A DNA stretch of 35,706 nt from an uncultured Paracoccaceae bacterium. Its GTDB lineage: Bacteria; Pseudomonadota; Alphaproteobacteria; Rhodobacterales; Rhodobacteraceae. The stretch covers positions 1 to 35,706 of the forward strand of contig CANLEQ010000030.1 of NCBI GenBank assembly GCA_947489705.1, in the 5' to 3' direction. Shown in pieces: positions 24,423-31,397 of this stretch. A program made the translations under genes and the position numbers. The notes beneath the pieces are model-generated. The model made no database searches. It was not told where the DNA came from and worked only from the letters and a program-made list of their open reading frames with translations. The stretch's first letter is position 1. Each line of letters starts with the position of its first letter.

Positions 24423-25447
24423 CGCACAACCTCCTGCCGCATGCCGTGATCGACCAGCGGCGCCACCTCGGACCAGCGCCAGCAGGCGGTGCGGTGATCG
24501 GGCGACACGGTTTCGAGCGGCGGCGCCTCGCGGCGGCATCGCTCGACGGCCAGCGGGCACCGGGGGTGGAACCGGCATCCCGGAGGCGGTTTCGCGAGGT
24601 TCGGCGGGCGCCCGTCCAGCGCCGGTCGCTGGGCGGTGTCGCCGATCCGCGGCAGGCTCGCGACCAGATGGGCCGTGTAGGGATGCTTCGGCGCGCTGAA
24701 CATCTCCCGCGTCGGGCCCTCCTCGACGAGATTGCCCGCATAGATGATGCCCACCCGATCGGCGACATTGGCATGGACGCTCATGTCGTGCGTGACGAAG
24801 ATCACGGCGGCGCCCATCTCCTTCTGGATATCTCGCAACAGCTTGAGAACCTCCTTTTGCACCACGACGTCGAGTGCGGTTGTCGGCTCGTCGGCAAGGA
24901 TGAATTCGGGGTGGCAGACGGTGGCGAGACCGATCGTGACCCGCTGGCGCATGCCGCCCGAAAGTTCGTGGGGATAGGCCTGCAGGACCTCTGCCGGCAG
25001 TTTCAGCCGCTCGAGATGCGCGACGATCCGGTCGCGGAATGCCCGCCCCCGCAGGTTCAGCGGCCGGCTGGCGAAATCCTCGAATGTCCTGCCGATCCTG
25101 CGCACGGGGTTCAGGACGCTCATCGAGCCCTGCATGATGTAGGAAAGGTGCTTCCAGCGGATCGCCTCGATGTCGCGGGCATCCGCGGTGGCAAGGTCGA
25201 TCGGGTGACCGGCGAAATCGTAACGCACCGATCCAGAGACCAGTCGCAGCGGCGGACGGATCGCCGCCGCCAGGACCTTCACGAAGCTCGACTTGCCCGA
25301 GGAACTCTCCCCCGCGATCCCGTAGACCTCGCCCCGGCGCACCGACATGTCGATGCCGTCGACGGCGCGTACCTCGAAATTATTGCCGTAATAGTTCATC
25401 TGGTAGTAGGCCTTGAGGTCGCTGACCTTCAGGATGTCATCGGTCAC
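24419..25447 (-). CDS. ABC transporter ATP-binding protein, OppD/DppD type
   Basis: This is the first ATPase of the same importer, 342 residues. It has Walker A GESSSGKSS (46-54), the signature LSGGMRQR, Walker B FILADEPTTALDV, the H-loop THD, and the C-terminal oligopeptide-permease extension (HPYTAHLVASLPRIGD) with CRFHPRCP, whose cysteines often hold an iron-sulfur cluster. It begins five bases upstream of the permease stop. An insert with YYQMNYYGNNFEVRAV precedes Walker A, a feature seen in sugar-oligomer systems rather than peptide ones; this last point is from memory and not tested. Confidence 0.92.
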   Translation of the reverse strand: MTDDILKVSDLKAYYQMNYYGNNFEVRAVDGIDMSVRRGEVYGIAGESSSGKSSFVKVLAAAIRPPLRLVSGSVRYDFAGHPIDLATADARDIEAIRWKHLSYIMQGSMSVLNPVRRIGRTFEDFASRPLNLRGRAFRDRIVAHLERLKLPAEVLQAYPHELSGGMRQRVTIGLATVCHPEFILADEPTTALDVVVQKEVLKLLRDIQKEMGAAVIFVTHDMSVHANVADRVGIIYAGNLVEEGPTREMFSAPKHPYTAHLVASLPRIGDTAQRPALDGRPPNLAKPPPGCRFHPRCPLAVERCRREAPPLETVSPDHRTACWRWSEVAPLVDHGMRQEVVR

Positions 25448-25451
25448 CGTC

Positions 25452-26309
25452 TCACGCTCCCATCCGTCTCAGCCGGCTTCTGGGGTCGATGTACTCGTTG
25501 GTGCTGACCGCGAGCAGGAAGAGCCCGAGAAACGTCATCACCACGAGGATGATCGGGATCACCACCCACCACCAGACGCCCACCACCATTGCCGAATGGG
25601 AATTGGCCCAGTAGAGTACGGTGCCGACGGTCGGCTCGTTGATGTCGGTAAAGCCGAGAACGGCGAGCGTGACCTCGAAACCGATCGACCAGAGCATGTT
25701 GTTCATGAAGGTCGAGAAGATAATCGGCATGACATAGGGCAGATGCTCCTCGAAGAGGATCTTGCGCGTCGACATGCCCGCGAAGACGGCGTGGCGCGTG
25801 AACTCCCGGTGCTTGAGCCCCATCGCCACGGACCGGATCAGCCGCGCATCGAACGGCCAGCCGAAGCAGGCCATGATCAGGGCCAGCCGGAAACTGTCGA
25901 GATCGTCCCTGAAGACGAAGTAGAAGAGCACCAGGACGGGAAAGATCGGGATCGCCACGAAGATGTCGTTGACGAACATCAGCGACCGGTCGACCCAGCC
26001 GCCGACATAGCCCGACGTCAGACCCACTGCGATCGAGATGATCCGGCTGAGGATGGCGACCGTGAAGCCGAAGACCAGGCTGTTGCGAAACGCGAAGGTC
26101 AGCTGCCAGAAGAGGTCCTGCCCGCGCGAATTGGTGCCGAACCAGTTCTCCGCCGAGGGAGGCTGGTCGGGAATGGCGAGATAGACCATCGTCGGATCGA
26201 CCGGAGAGACGAAGCTCAGACCGGCGAAGATCACGATTGCGGTCATGAGGCCGAGGCCGATGGCGAATTCGATGTTGTAGCGGACGAGGTCGTGAAGGAC
26301 GGTGAACAT
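25452..26309 (-). CDS. ABC transporter permease, OppC/DppC type
   Basis: The second inner-membrane subunit, 285 residues, has six hydrophobic segments. The N-terminal region contains NWFGTNSRGQDLFWQL (usual HPFGTDxxGRDL), and the EAA-like loop contacts the ATPases (GLKHREFTRHAVFAGMSTRK). The ATG at 26309 follows five bases behind the first permease gene, so the order on the minus strand is permease, permease, ATPase, ATPase, glycosidase. Intact by length and motifs. Confidence 0.92.
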   Translation of the reverse strand: MFTVLHDLVRYNIEFAIGLGLMTAIVIFAGLSFVSPVDPTMVYLAIPDQPPSAENWFGTNSRGQDLFWQLTFAFRNSLVFGFTVAILSRIISIAVGLTSGYVGGWVDRSLMFVNDIFVAIPIFPVLVLFYFVFRDDLDSFRLALIMACFGWPFDARLIRSVAMGLKHREFTRHAVFAGMSTRKILFEEHLPYVMPIIFSTFMNNMLWSIGFEVTLAVLGFTDINEPTVGTVLYWANSHSAMVVGVWWWVVIPIILVVMTFLGLFLLAVSTNEYIDPRSRLRRMGA

Positions 26310-26314
26310 GGGGG

Positions 26315-27319
26315 TTACTCCGACCTGATGCGGGGATCGAGCAGGGGATAGAGCAGGTCGACCACGAAGATCGCGCCCGCCACCGCGACCACCGAGATCG
26401 ACGACACGGCGAGCACCAGCGCGTAATCCCCCTCGAAGACTGCGTCGATCAGCAGCGATCCGAGACCGGGATAGTTGAAGACCTCCTCGGTGATCACCGT
26501 TCCCGAAAACACTGTGCCGAGCGTCATGGCGAGCCCCGTGATCTGGGGAATGAGCGCGTTGCGCATGACGTAGGATCCAACGATGGTGGACTTCCTGACG
26601 CCTGCCAGCTCCGCATAGGTCACGTAATCCTCGGTGACGATGTTCGAGACCAGCGCCCGCATCCCGAGAAACCAGCTTCCGAAGCCCACGAGGACCAGCG
26701 AGAGCGCCGGCAGGATCGCGTGGTTCAGCACCGACAGGACGAAGGGCAGGTTGAGCCCCGGCGTCACGGTCATGGCGTAGCCGCCCGAGATCGGCAGAAC
26801 CGGCCAGACGAACCCGAAGAGGATCAGCAGGATGAACGCGACGACGTAATACGGGATCGGCTGCAGGCTGATGGCGAGCATTCCCAGCGACTTGAAAAGC
26901 GCGTTGTTCTGGTTGTATCCGGCAAGCCCCCCGAGAAGGTTCCCCAGCACGAAGGTAATGAGTGTCGAGATCACCAGAAGGGCCACCGTCCACGGCATCG
27001 CCTGCATCACTAGTGTCATGGCCGGCGTGGGAAACGCGATGAGCGACGGGCCGAGATCGCCCACCAACAGTCGCCGCCAGAAGTTGCCGTATTGCGAAAG
27101 CACCGGCGCGTCGGTTCCGTAAAGCTCGGTCAGGGTCTGCCGCATTTCCGCGATCGCCTGCGGGCTGAAGCTCGCCTGCGATGAAATGCGTCCCAGCGCG
27201 GTCTCCACGGGATCGATCGGAGAGAGATGCGTGATGAAGAAGGCCGCCGAGACGCCGAAGAAGATCACGGCCACCAGAAGTGCTGCGCGCTTCGCGAGGA
27301 ACCAGATGTAATCAGTCAT
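26315..27319 (-). CDS. ABC transporter permease, OppB/DppB type
   Basis: The first inner-membrane subunit, 334 residues, has a hydrophobic N-terminal helix (LLVAVIFFGVSAAFFITHLS) and the typical periplasmic segment with LYGTDAPVLSQYGNFWRRLLVGDLG. The core ends with the GVRKSTIVGSYVMRNALIPQ coupling loop and EEVFNYPGLG. It is intact and begins 63 bases behind the chimeric binding-protein frame; a stable hairpin lies in that spacer. Confidence 0.92.
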   Translation of the reverse strand: MTDYIWFLAKRAALLVAVIFFGVSAAFFITHLSPIDPVETALGRISSQASFSPQAIAEMRQTLTELYGTDAPVLSQYGNFWRRLLVGDLGPSLIAFPTPAMTLVMQAMPWTVALLVISTLITFVLGNLLGGLAGYNQNNALFKSLGMLAISLQPIPYYVVAFILLILFGFVWPVLPISGGYAMTVTPGLNLPFVLSVLNHAILPALSLVLVGFGSWFLGMRALVSNIVTEDYVTYAELAGVRKSTIVGSYVMRNALIPQITGLAMTLGTVFSGTVITEEVFNYPGLGSLLIDAVFEGDYALVLAVSSISVVAVAGAIFVVDLLYPLLDPRIRSE

Positions 27320-27348
27320 CTACATGCCGCCCGTCCAGATCCGGTGTG

Positions 27349-27378
27349 GGCGCCGCGACCGGCGAGGGCCGCGGCACC
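27349..27378 (-). promoter_or_regulatory. Intercistronic hairpin between binding-protein frame and permease
   Basis: On the minus strand GGTGCCGCG (27370-27378) can pair with CGCGGCGCC (27349-27357), a nine-pair stem with one G-U pair and a 12-base loop. No T-tract follows, so it is unlikely to be a full terminator. Hairpins at this place, behind the solute-binding protein gene, are known from mal-type operons, where they protect the upstream message so that binding protein is made in excess. Confidence 0.45.
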
Positions 27379-27382
27379 GCGT

Positions 27383-28396
27383 TCAGCTCGCCGGTTCGAT
27401 CTGGGTAAGGATGTATCGACTGTTGCCCCAGTTGGTGACGGGGTTCGCATAAGGCCGCTCCGCATCGGGCCACCCGGTCCAGTAGCGGTTCGACTGGATG
27501 GAGAAGACGTTGAACGCCATGATCGGGATGATCGGCATTTCGTGCACGTAGTACTTGGCGAATTCGCGCCCGATCTCGACCACGCGCGGATCGTTGAAGT
27601 CGATGCTTCGGATCTCTTCGATCATCGCGTCCTGTTCCGGTGTCGCGTAGCGCATCAGGTTGCGCGGCGGCTGCGGCATGCCCGGCGGTGCCACGAATTG
27701 CGAATGATAGCTGTCGAGGAAGTAGCTGAGATCGGGATGGCCGCCATAGGTCTCGACCGCCCAGCGGACGGCAGCGACGTAATTGCCCGCGGTCAGACGC
27801 TCGCGGATGTCGGGGGCGGGTTCGGGCGAAACCTGGATGCCGTTCTGGCTCCAGGTCTGGGCGATGACGCTTCCCAGCCGGTTGACCACGCCGTCCGAGG
27901 GCACCATGAGGCTGAACCGGAACGGCTCGCCCTCCGGGGTCATCCACTGGCCGCCGGACTTGGTGAATCCCGCATCGGTCAGAAGTTCCTCGGCGGCGGC
28001 GGCATCCTGCTTCCACCAGCCATGCCCGAAGGATCTGCGGATCTCGGCTTCGTCTTCCGTCACCGCGCCGCCATATTGTCCCCTGACGAGATCGGCGATC
28101 TGCAGCGGGACTTCGGGATCGTAGGGCCGTATCGTCCGGCTTCCGGTATCGAGCTCAAAGGCGGCGAGCCAATCCTTGAGCGGCCCGTGGTAATCCTGGG
28201 GATCGAGCTTGCGCACGAGCTCTAGCACGTCGCCGCGCATGCCGTTCGCATCGGCGGTCGGGTGATCGGGCTCGTAGATGCCTTCGTAGATCGCGCGCCC
28301 CAGATGCTCCAGGAATGCGCCGTACACCCGATCGTCGATCTTCGAGATCGTGAATTCGATATTTGCGACGGCCCTACTTTTATGGTTTCCCCCCAA
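27383..28396 (-). pseudogene. Chimeric frame: GH51 arabinofuranosidase N-terminus joined to family 5 solute-binding protein C-terminus
   Basis: Residues about 10-63 (FTISKIDDRVYGAFLEHLGR, then AIYEGIYEPDHPTADANGMR and GDVLELVRK) are the opening of a GH51 alpha-L-arabinofuranosidase. From about residue 64 the frame becomes the C-terminal part of an extracellular solute-binding protein family 5 (AAEELLTDAGFTKSGGQW, FAKYYVHEMPIIPI, YWTGWPDAERPYANP). The join is near 28205. There is no signal peptide, and most of both proteins is missing. In frame the only start is TTG at 28396; an ATG one base out of register may have existed at 28381-28383. The simplest history is an in-frame deletion in an operon that began abfA … binding protein. 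The product should not work as either protein, so the transporter here probably lacks its own binding protein. Confidence 0.8.
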
Positions 28397-28399
28397 AGT

Positions 28400-28437
28400 A
28401 AAACCGATTACCTGATCTATATCAGATAATCGGTTTT
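28400..28437. promoter_or_regulatory. 38-bp near-perfect palindrome, candidate operator of the sugar operon
   Basis: The arms AAAACCGATTA (28400-28410) and TAATCGGTTTT (28427-28437) enclose CTGAT/ATCAG (28412-28416 and 28421-28425) around a TA centre. Only two base pairs of 19 are mismatched (28411/28426 and 28417/28420). It is AT-rich in GC-rich DNA and lies between the ArsR-type regulator gene and the first gene of the operon, three bases before the TTG start of the chimera. TATAGAT within it on the minus strand could serve as a -10 box. It is most likely the binding site of the neighbouring regulator. Confidence 0.7.
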
Positions 28438-28524
28438 AACATGGCGGCAGGTTCTGGCAAGCCTCCGTGCGCCCCGTCTGGCATGTTCCGCTCGCGAAAG
28501 GGACGGTACGTCCCCGCGCCGCCA

Positions 28525-29451
28525 TCACGCCATGTGAAGCCGCAGCTGGATATCCTGATCGTGGTTGCCGAAGCCGCGTCCGAAGACGTTGATGCCGCCG
28601 GGGTGACGCGCGGTCTCCTTCACGCCGATCCTGAGCCGGATCGAATGGTGGTTCGAAAGATCGAGGTCCGCGATCGAGACGGTGGAGACCTTCACCCCGT
28701 CGATGAACGTGCCATCGGTTGAGATGGACCAGGTCTTGAGCCTGCCGTACTGGCTGCCGGCGAGTTTCCACCAGCTCGGGGTATAGAGGCCGCGTTCGTC
28801 GCCGAAATCGCCCGGCGAGGTCCAGGTTCCCGCATCCCGCCCGTTGATCGACAGGGTGATGTCGCTGGGCCAGTCCGCGAGGGTCCCGGGCACCTCCGAG
28901 CTGAGTTCGAGGGCGAATTCGATCATTTCAACGTTCCGCCCGAGCACCTTGGCGTTGTTGGGGAACTGGTATTCGACGAAGCCCCTGGTGAACCAGATCA
29001 GCCCCGCATTCATCCGCCCCGGATCGAGAAAGCTGCCCGGAACGTCGAGCAGTCCGATGACCCCCGTGGTCGAACAAAGTCCGCAGGGCGCCGAGACCTC
29101 GCAGCGCGTATAGAGCCCGAGCGGCATGCTCACGTCGATGATGTTGGAGTTTTCGGCCGCCCCCCCGTTCTCGAGCGTGACCATGACCTTGTCGTAGATC
29201 GCGAAGCAGATCTTCTGGTTGCCCTTTCGCGCCTTTCGCGTCTCCGTCCGGACGAGGCCCGCGGCCTCGAGGATCTGCAGGTTGGTCGACACCGTCGATT
29301 GCGGAAGCTCCAGCATGCGCGCGATGTCGTTGCCGTTCATACCGCCTTCGGACTGAAGCAGCTTCAGCATCCGGATCCGCGCCGACGACGCGAGGGCCTT
29401 GAGAACGTCGATCTGCATCTCTGCATCGAGAACGAGAAAATTGCCGGTCAT
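28525..29451 (-). CDS. ArsR-type winged-helix regulator with long C-terminal sensor domain
   Basis: A 308-residue protein. Residues 10-85 are an ArsR-like winged helix (VLKALASSARIRMLKLLQSE; NDIARMLELPQSTVSTNLQI; LEAAGLVRTETR). The remaining 220 residues are beta-rich (SDITLSINGRDAGTWTSPGD; KVSTVSIADLDLSNHHSIRL) and have Cys117, Cys123 and Cys126 in CEVSAPCGLC, a possible metal site. Ordinary ArsR proteins have about 100 residues, so the C-terminal part is a separate sensor, probably for a sugar. ATG 29451 has AAGGG six bases upstream; an in-frame ATG at 29484 does not. It lies directly before the palindrome and the GH51-derived frame, so it likely controls the arabino-oligosaccharide operon. 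The ligand is not known. Confidence 0.82.
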   Translation of the reverse strand: MTGNFLVLDAEMQIDVLKALASSARIRMLKLLQSEGGMNGNDIARMLELPQSTVSTNLQILEAAGLVRTETRKARKGNQKICFAIYDKVMVTLENGGAAENSNIIDVSMPLGLYTRCEVSAPCGLCSTTGVIGLLDVPGSFLDPGRMNAGLIWFTRGFVEYQFPNNAKVLGRNVEMIEFALELSSEVPGTLADWPSDITLSINGRDAGTWTSPGDFGDERGLYTPSWWKLAGSQYGRLKTWSISTDGTFIDGVKVSTVSIADLDLSNHHSIRLRIGVKETARHPGGINVFGRGFGNHDQDIQLRLHMA

Positions 29452-29490
29452 CGCGTACCCTTGGTTTCGAAAGGGGCGATACAACGCATC

Positions 29491-29518
29491 TTCATATCAA
29501 GAAAGCGGATTTTGTCAT
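29491..29518 (-). promoter_or_regulatory. Candidate promoter of the ArsR-type regulator
   Basis: On the minus strand ATGACA (29513-29518) and TATGAA (29491-29496) are 16 bases apart, about 40 bases before the start codon at 29451. The surrounding 30 bases are AT-rich compared with the flanks. Position is the main support. Confidence 0.35.
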
Positions 29519-29623
29519 CGATCCCAATTCGAACCCGGATCGGTGCCCAAGTCATGCGTCCGCACCGCCCGGCAGGCGGCCATTCCGTGGGGATGCGGTC
29601 CGCCCTGTCCGTCGGGTCCTATG

Positions 29624-29684
29624 GGGGGCCATCGACCCCCGGAACCTCGATCCGGGCGCCCGGCCCGCGCCCGGACGCGGCGCC
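29624..29684 (-). terminator. GC-rich hairpin region behind the MaoC gene
   Basis: Directly behind the MaoC stop on the minus strand there is a self-complementary CCGGGCGCCCGG, then a GGGGG/CCCCC stem (29636-29640 with 29624-29628) with a seven-base loop. There is no T-tract, so this would be a weak or Rho-assisted end of the TRAP operon. Confidence 0.3.
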
Positions 29685-30164
29685 TTACGCGCGCTCCGGC
29701 CGTCCCATCATCAGGCGGAGCGGTTCGTAGACCAGGACGGTCTCGCCGCGCTGATTGCGCACGATGTTCCGCGTCCGCACCAGGCCGCGGGATCCCTTCG
29801 ATTCCTGCCGCACTTCGGTGATCTCGATCTCGACCTCCACGGTGTCGCCCGCCACGACGGGACCCTTCACGTCGAGCGTGGTCCCGAGAAAGGCGAGCCC
29901 GGTCTCCTGTGCGGTCGCGTTCAGCGAAAGCCCCTCGGCCACCGCGAAGACCAGCGCCCCGGGGCAGATCTCGCCCTTCATCGCCGCTTCGGTGCGGCGG
30001 TACTCGGCATTGGTGAACAGCACCTCGATCATCCCCGCGAGACCCACGAACCCCGAGATATCGGAGGCCGAGATGGTCCGGCCATAGGTCAGATAGCGGC
30101 TCCCCACGCTCAGATCCTGCCAGTAGAAACCCCGGCCGAGCCGTGCGGGCGTATCGTCGTTCAT
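29685..30164 (-). CDS. MaoC-like hotdog-fold protein
   Basis: This 159-residue hotdog protein is related to MaoC/R-specific enoyl-CoA hydratases. Family features are ISASDISGFVGLAGMIEVLF in the first half, the substrate-gate PGALVFAVAEGLSLN, and the strand pattern VVAGDTVEVEIEITEVR…GLVRTRNIVRNQRGE. The catalytic Asp-x(4)-His pair of true hydratases (DxNPxH) is not present at the expected place: the equivalent stretch reads GLAGMIEVLFTNAEY. It may use other residues or bind rather than convert the acyl-CoA. The start ATG overlaps the CoA-transferase stop (ATGA). It is the last gene of the TRAP operon and likely handles the CoA ester made by the transferase. Confidence 0.82.
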   Translation of the reverse strand: MNDDTPARLGRGFYWQDLSVGSRYLTYGRTISASDISGFVGLAGMIEVLFTNAEYRRTEAAMKGEICPGALVFAVAEGLSLNATAQETGLAFLGTTLDVKGPVVAGDTVEVEIEITEVRQESKGSRGLVRTRNIVRNQRGETVLVYEPLRLMMGRPERA

Positions 30165-31342
30165 GGCTTCTCACCTTTCCTGCCGGACCGCCCGGCAAAG
30201 CGCGCAATGCTGTCCTCGTCGTATCCGAGGTCGCGCAGGATTTCGGGTGCATCCGCGTTCAGCGGCGGCGGCGGCGTATCGGGGTGCCGCGCGGCGCCCT
30301 CGTATGTCACGGGATGCCCGACCGCGCGGGCCAGCCCGTTTCCGCCCTCAAAAAGGCCCGCCGCCGCAAGATGCGGATCGGTGAGAAGATCGTCGAGCGT
30401 CGCGACGCGGGAATGGGGCACGTCGAGCTGCTCGAACACCGACAGCCATTCGTCGGTGGAGCGGCGCGGCATCTCGGTCGCAAGGATCTCGTAGAGACGG
30501 CCGATATTGTCGGATCGGGTCGACGCGGTCGCGAACCACTCTTCTGCCATGACGTCGTGACGCCCGAGTTCCGTCAGCGTTCGCGTCCAGTGTCCTCCGG
30601 TATAGGGCAGAACGGCGATCCAGCCGTCGGCGGTCCGGAACGGCCGGCGATGCGGGTTCAGCATCCGCCCGTACCCGGCGCTGGCATTCTGCGAGAAGGT
30701 GGCGGCGGCGAGATGCTCGGTCATGACGAAGGCCACGAGGCTCTCGAACATCGGCACCTCGATGGTGATGCCGGTGCCGGTGCGCTGTCGGCCGACGAGG
30801 GCGGTGGTGATCGCATTGGCGGTATAGAGCGCCGAGATCTTGTCGGCGACGACGCTCGGCACGTAGGTCGGATCGCCGGTCTCGCGGAACAGGCCCGCAA
30901 TGCCCGATGCCGCCTGGATCACGTCGTCATAGGCCGGACGCGCGGCGTAGGGCCCCCCCGACCCGTAGCCGATCGCCGAGCAATAGATGAGCGCCGGGTT
31001 CCGCGCACGCATGGCTGCAGGCCCGAAGCCGAGACGCTCGATCGCCGCCAGGCGCATGTTGTGAAGGAACACGTCCGCCCCGTCCACGAGGCGGCAAAGG
31101 ATCTCGCGATCGGTCTCGGATTTGAGGTCGAGGGCGATGCTGCGCTTGTTGCGGTTGGTGTTGACGAACATCGCCCCCTCGCCGTCGGGCGAGCGCGGCT
31201 CGATCTGTCGCGCGAGGTCGCCCTCGGGGGCCTCCACCTTGACCACGTCGGCGCCGTTGTCGGCGAGGATCTGCCCTGCCATCGGGCCGAGGATGATGGT
31301 GGAGAGTTCCACCACGCGGATCCCCTTCAACAGGTCGTACAT
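30161..31342 (-). CDS. Family III (CaiB/BaiF) CoA-transferase, TRAP operon
   Basis: The second CoA-transferase of the window, 393 residues, is clearly distinct from the one at 6252-7442. It has LLKGIRVVELSTIILGP, GADVVKVEAPEGD, NRNKRSIALDL and the catalytic Asp167 in SVVADKISALY. The ATG at 31342 has GAGAGG nine bases upstream. It follows dctP after 55 bases containing a strong hairpin and overlaps the MaoC gene. The context suggests it activates the acid imported by the TRAP system. Confidence 0.9.
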   Translation of the reverse strand: MYDLLKGIRVVELSTIILGPMAGQILADNGADVVKVEAPEGDLARQIEPRSPDGEGAMFVNTNRNKRSIALDLKSETDREILCRLVDGADVFLHNMRLAAIERLGFGPAAMRARNPALIYCSAIGYGSGGPYAARPAYDDVIQAASGIAGLFRETGDPTYVPSVVADKISALYTANAITTALVGRQRTGTGITIEVPMFESLVAFVMTEHLAAATFSQNASAGYGRMLNPHRRPFRTADGWIAVLPYTGGHWTRTLTELGRHDVMAEEWFATASTRSDNIGRLYEILATEMPRRSTDEWLSVFEQLDVPHSRVATLDDLLTDPHLAAAGLFEGGNGLARAVGHPVTYEGAARHPDTPPPPLNADAPEILRDLGYDEDSIARFAGRSGRKGEKP

Positions 31343-31368
31343 GCACTTTTGCCTCTCGATGGGGGTGA

Positions 31369-31387
31369 TGCCCCCCCGCGGGGGGCA
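31369..31387 (-). promoter_or_regulatory. Intercistronic hairpin between dctP and the CoA-transferase
   Basis: A run of C and a run of G around a GC centre (perfect six-pair arms 31372-31385, extendable by TGC/GCA with one bulged C) forms a very stable hairpin. No T-tract follows. As with the hairpin behind the ABC binding-protein frame, it may stabilise dctP message or partly attenuate the downstream genes. Confidence 0.5.
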
Positions 31388-31397
31388 CCGCATATCG

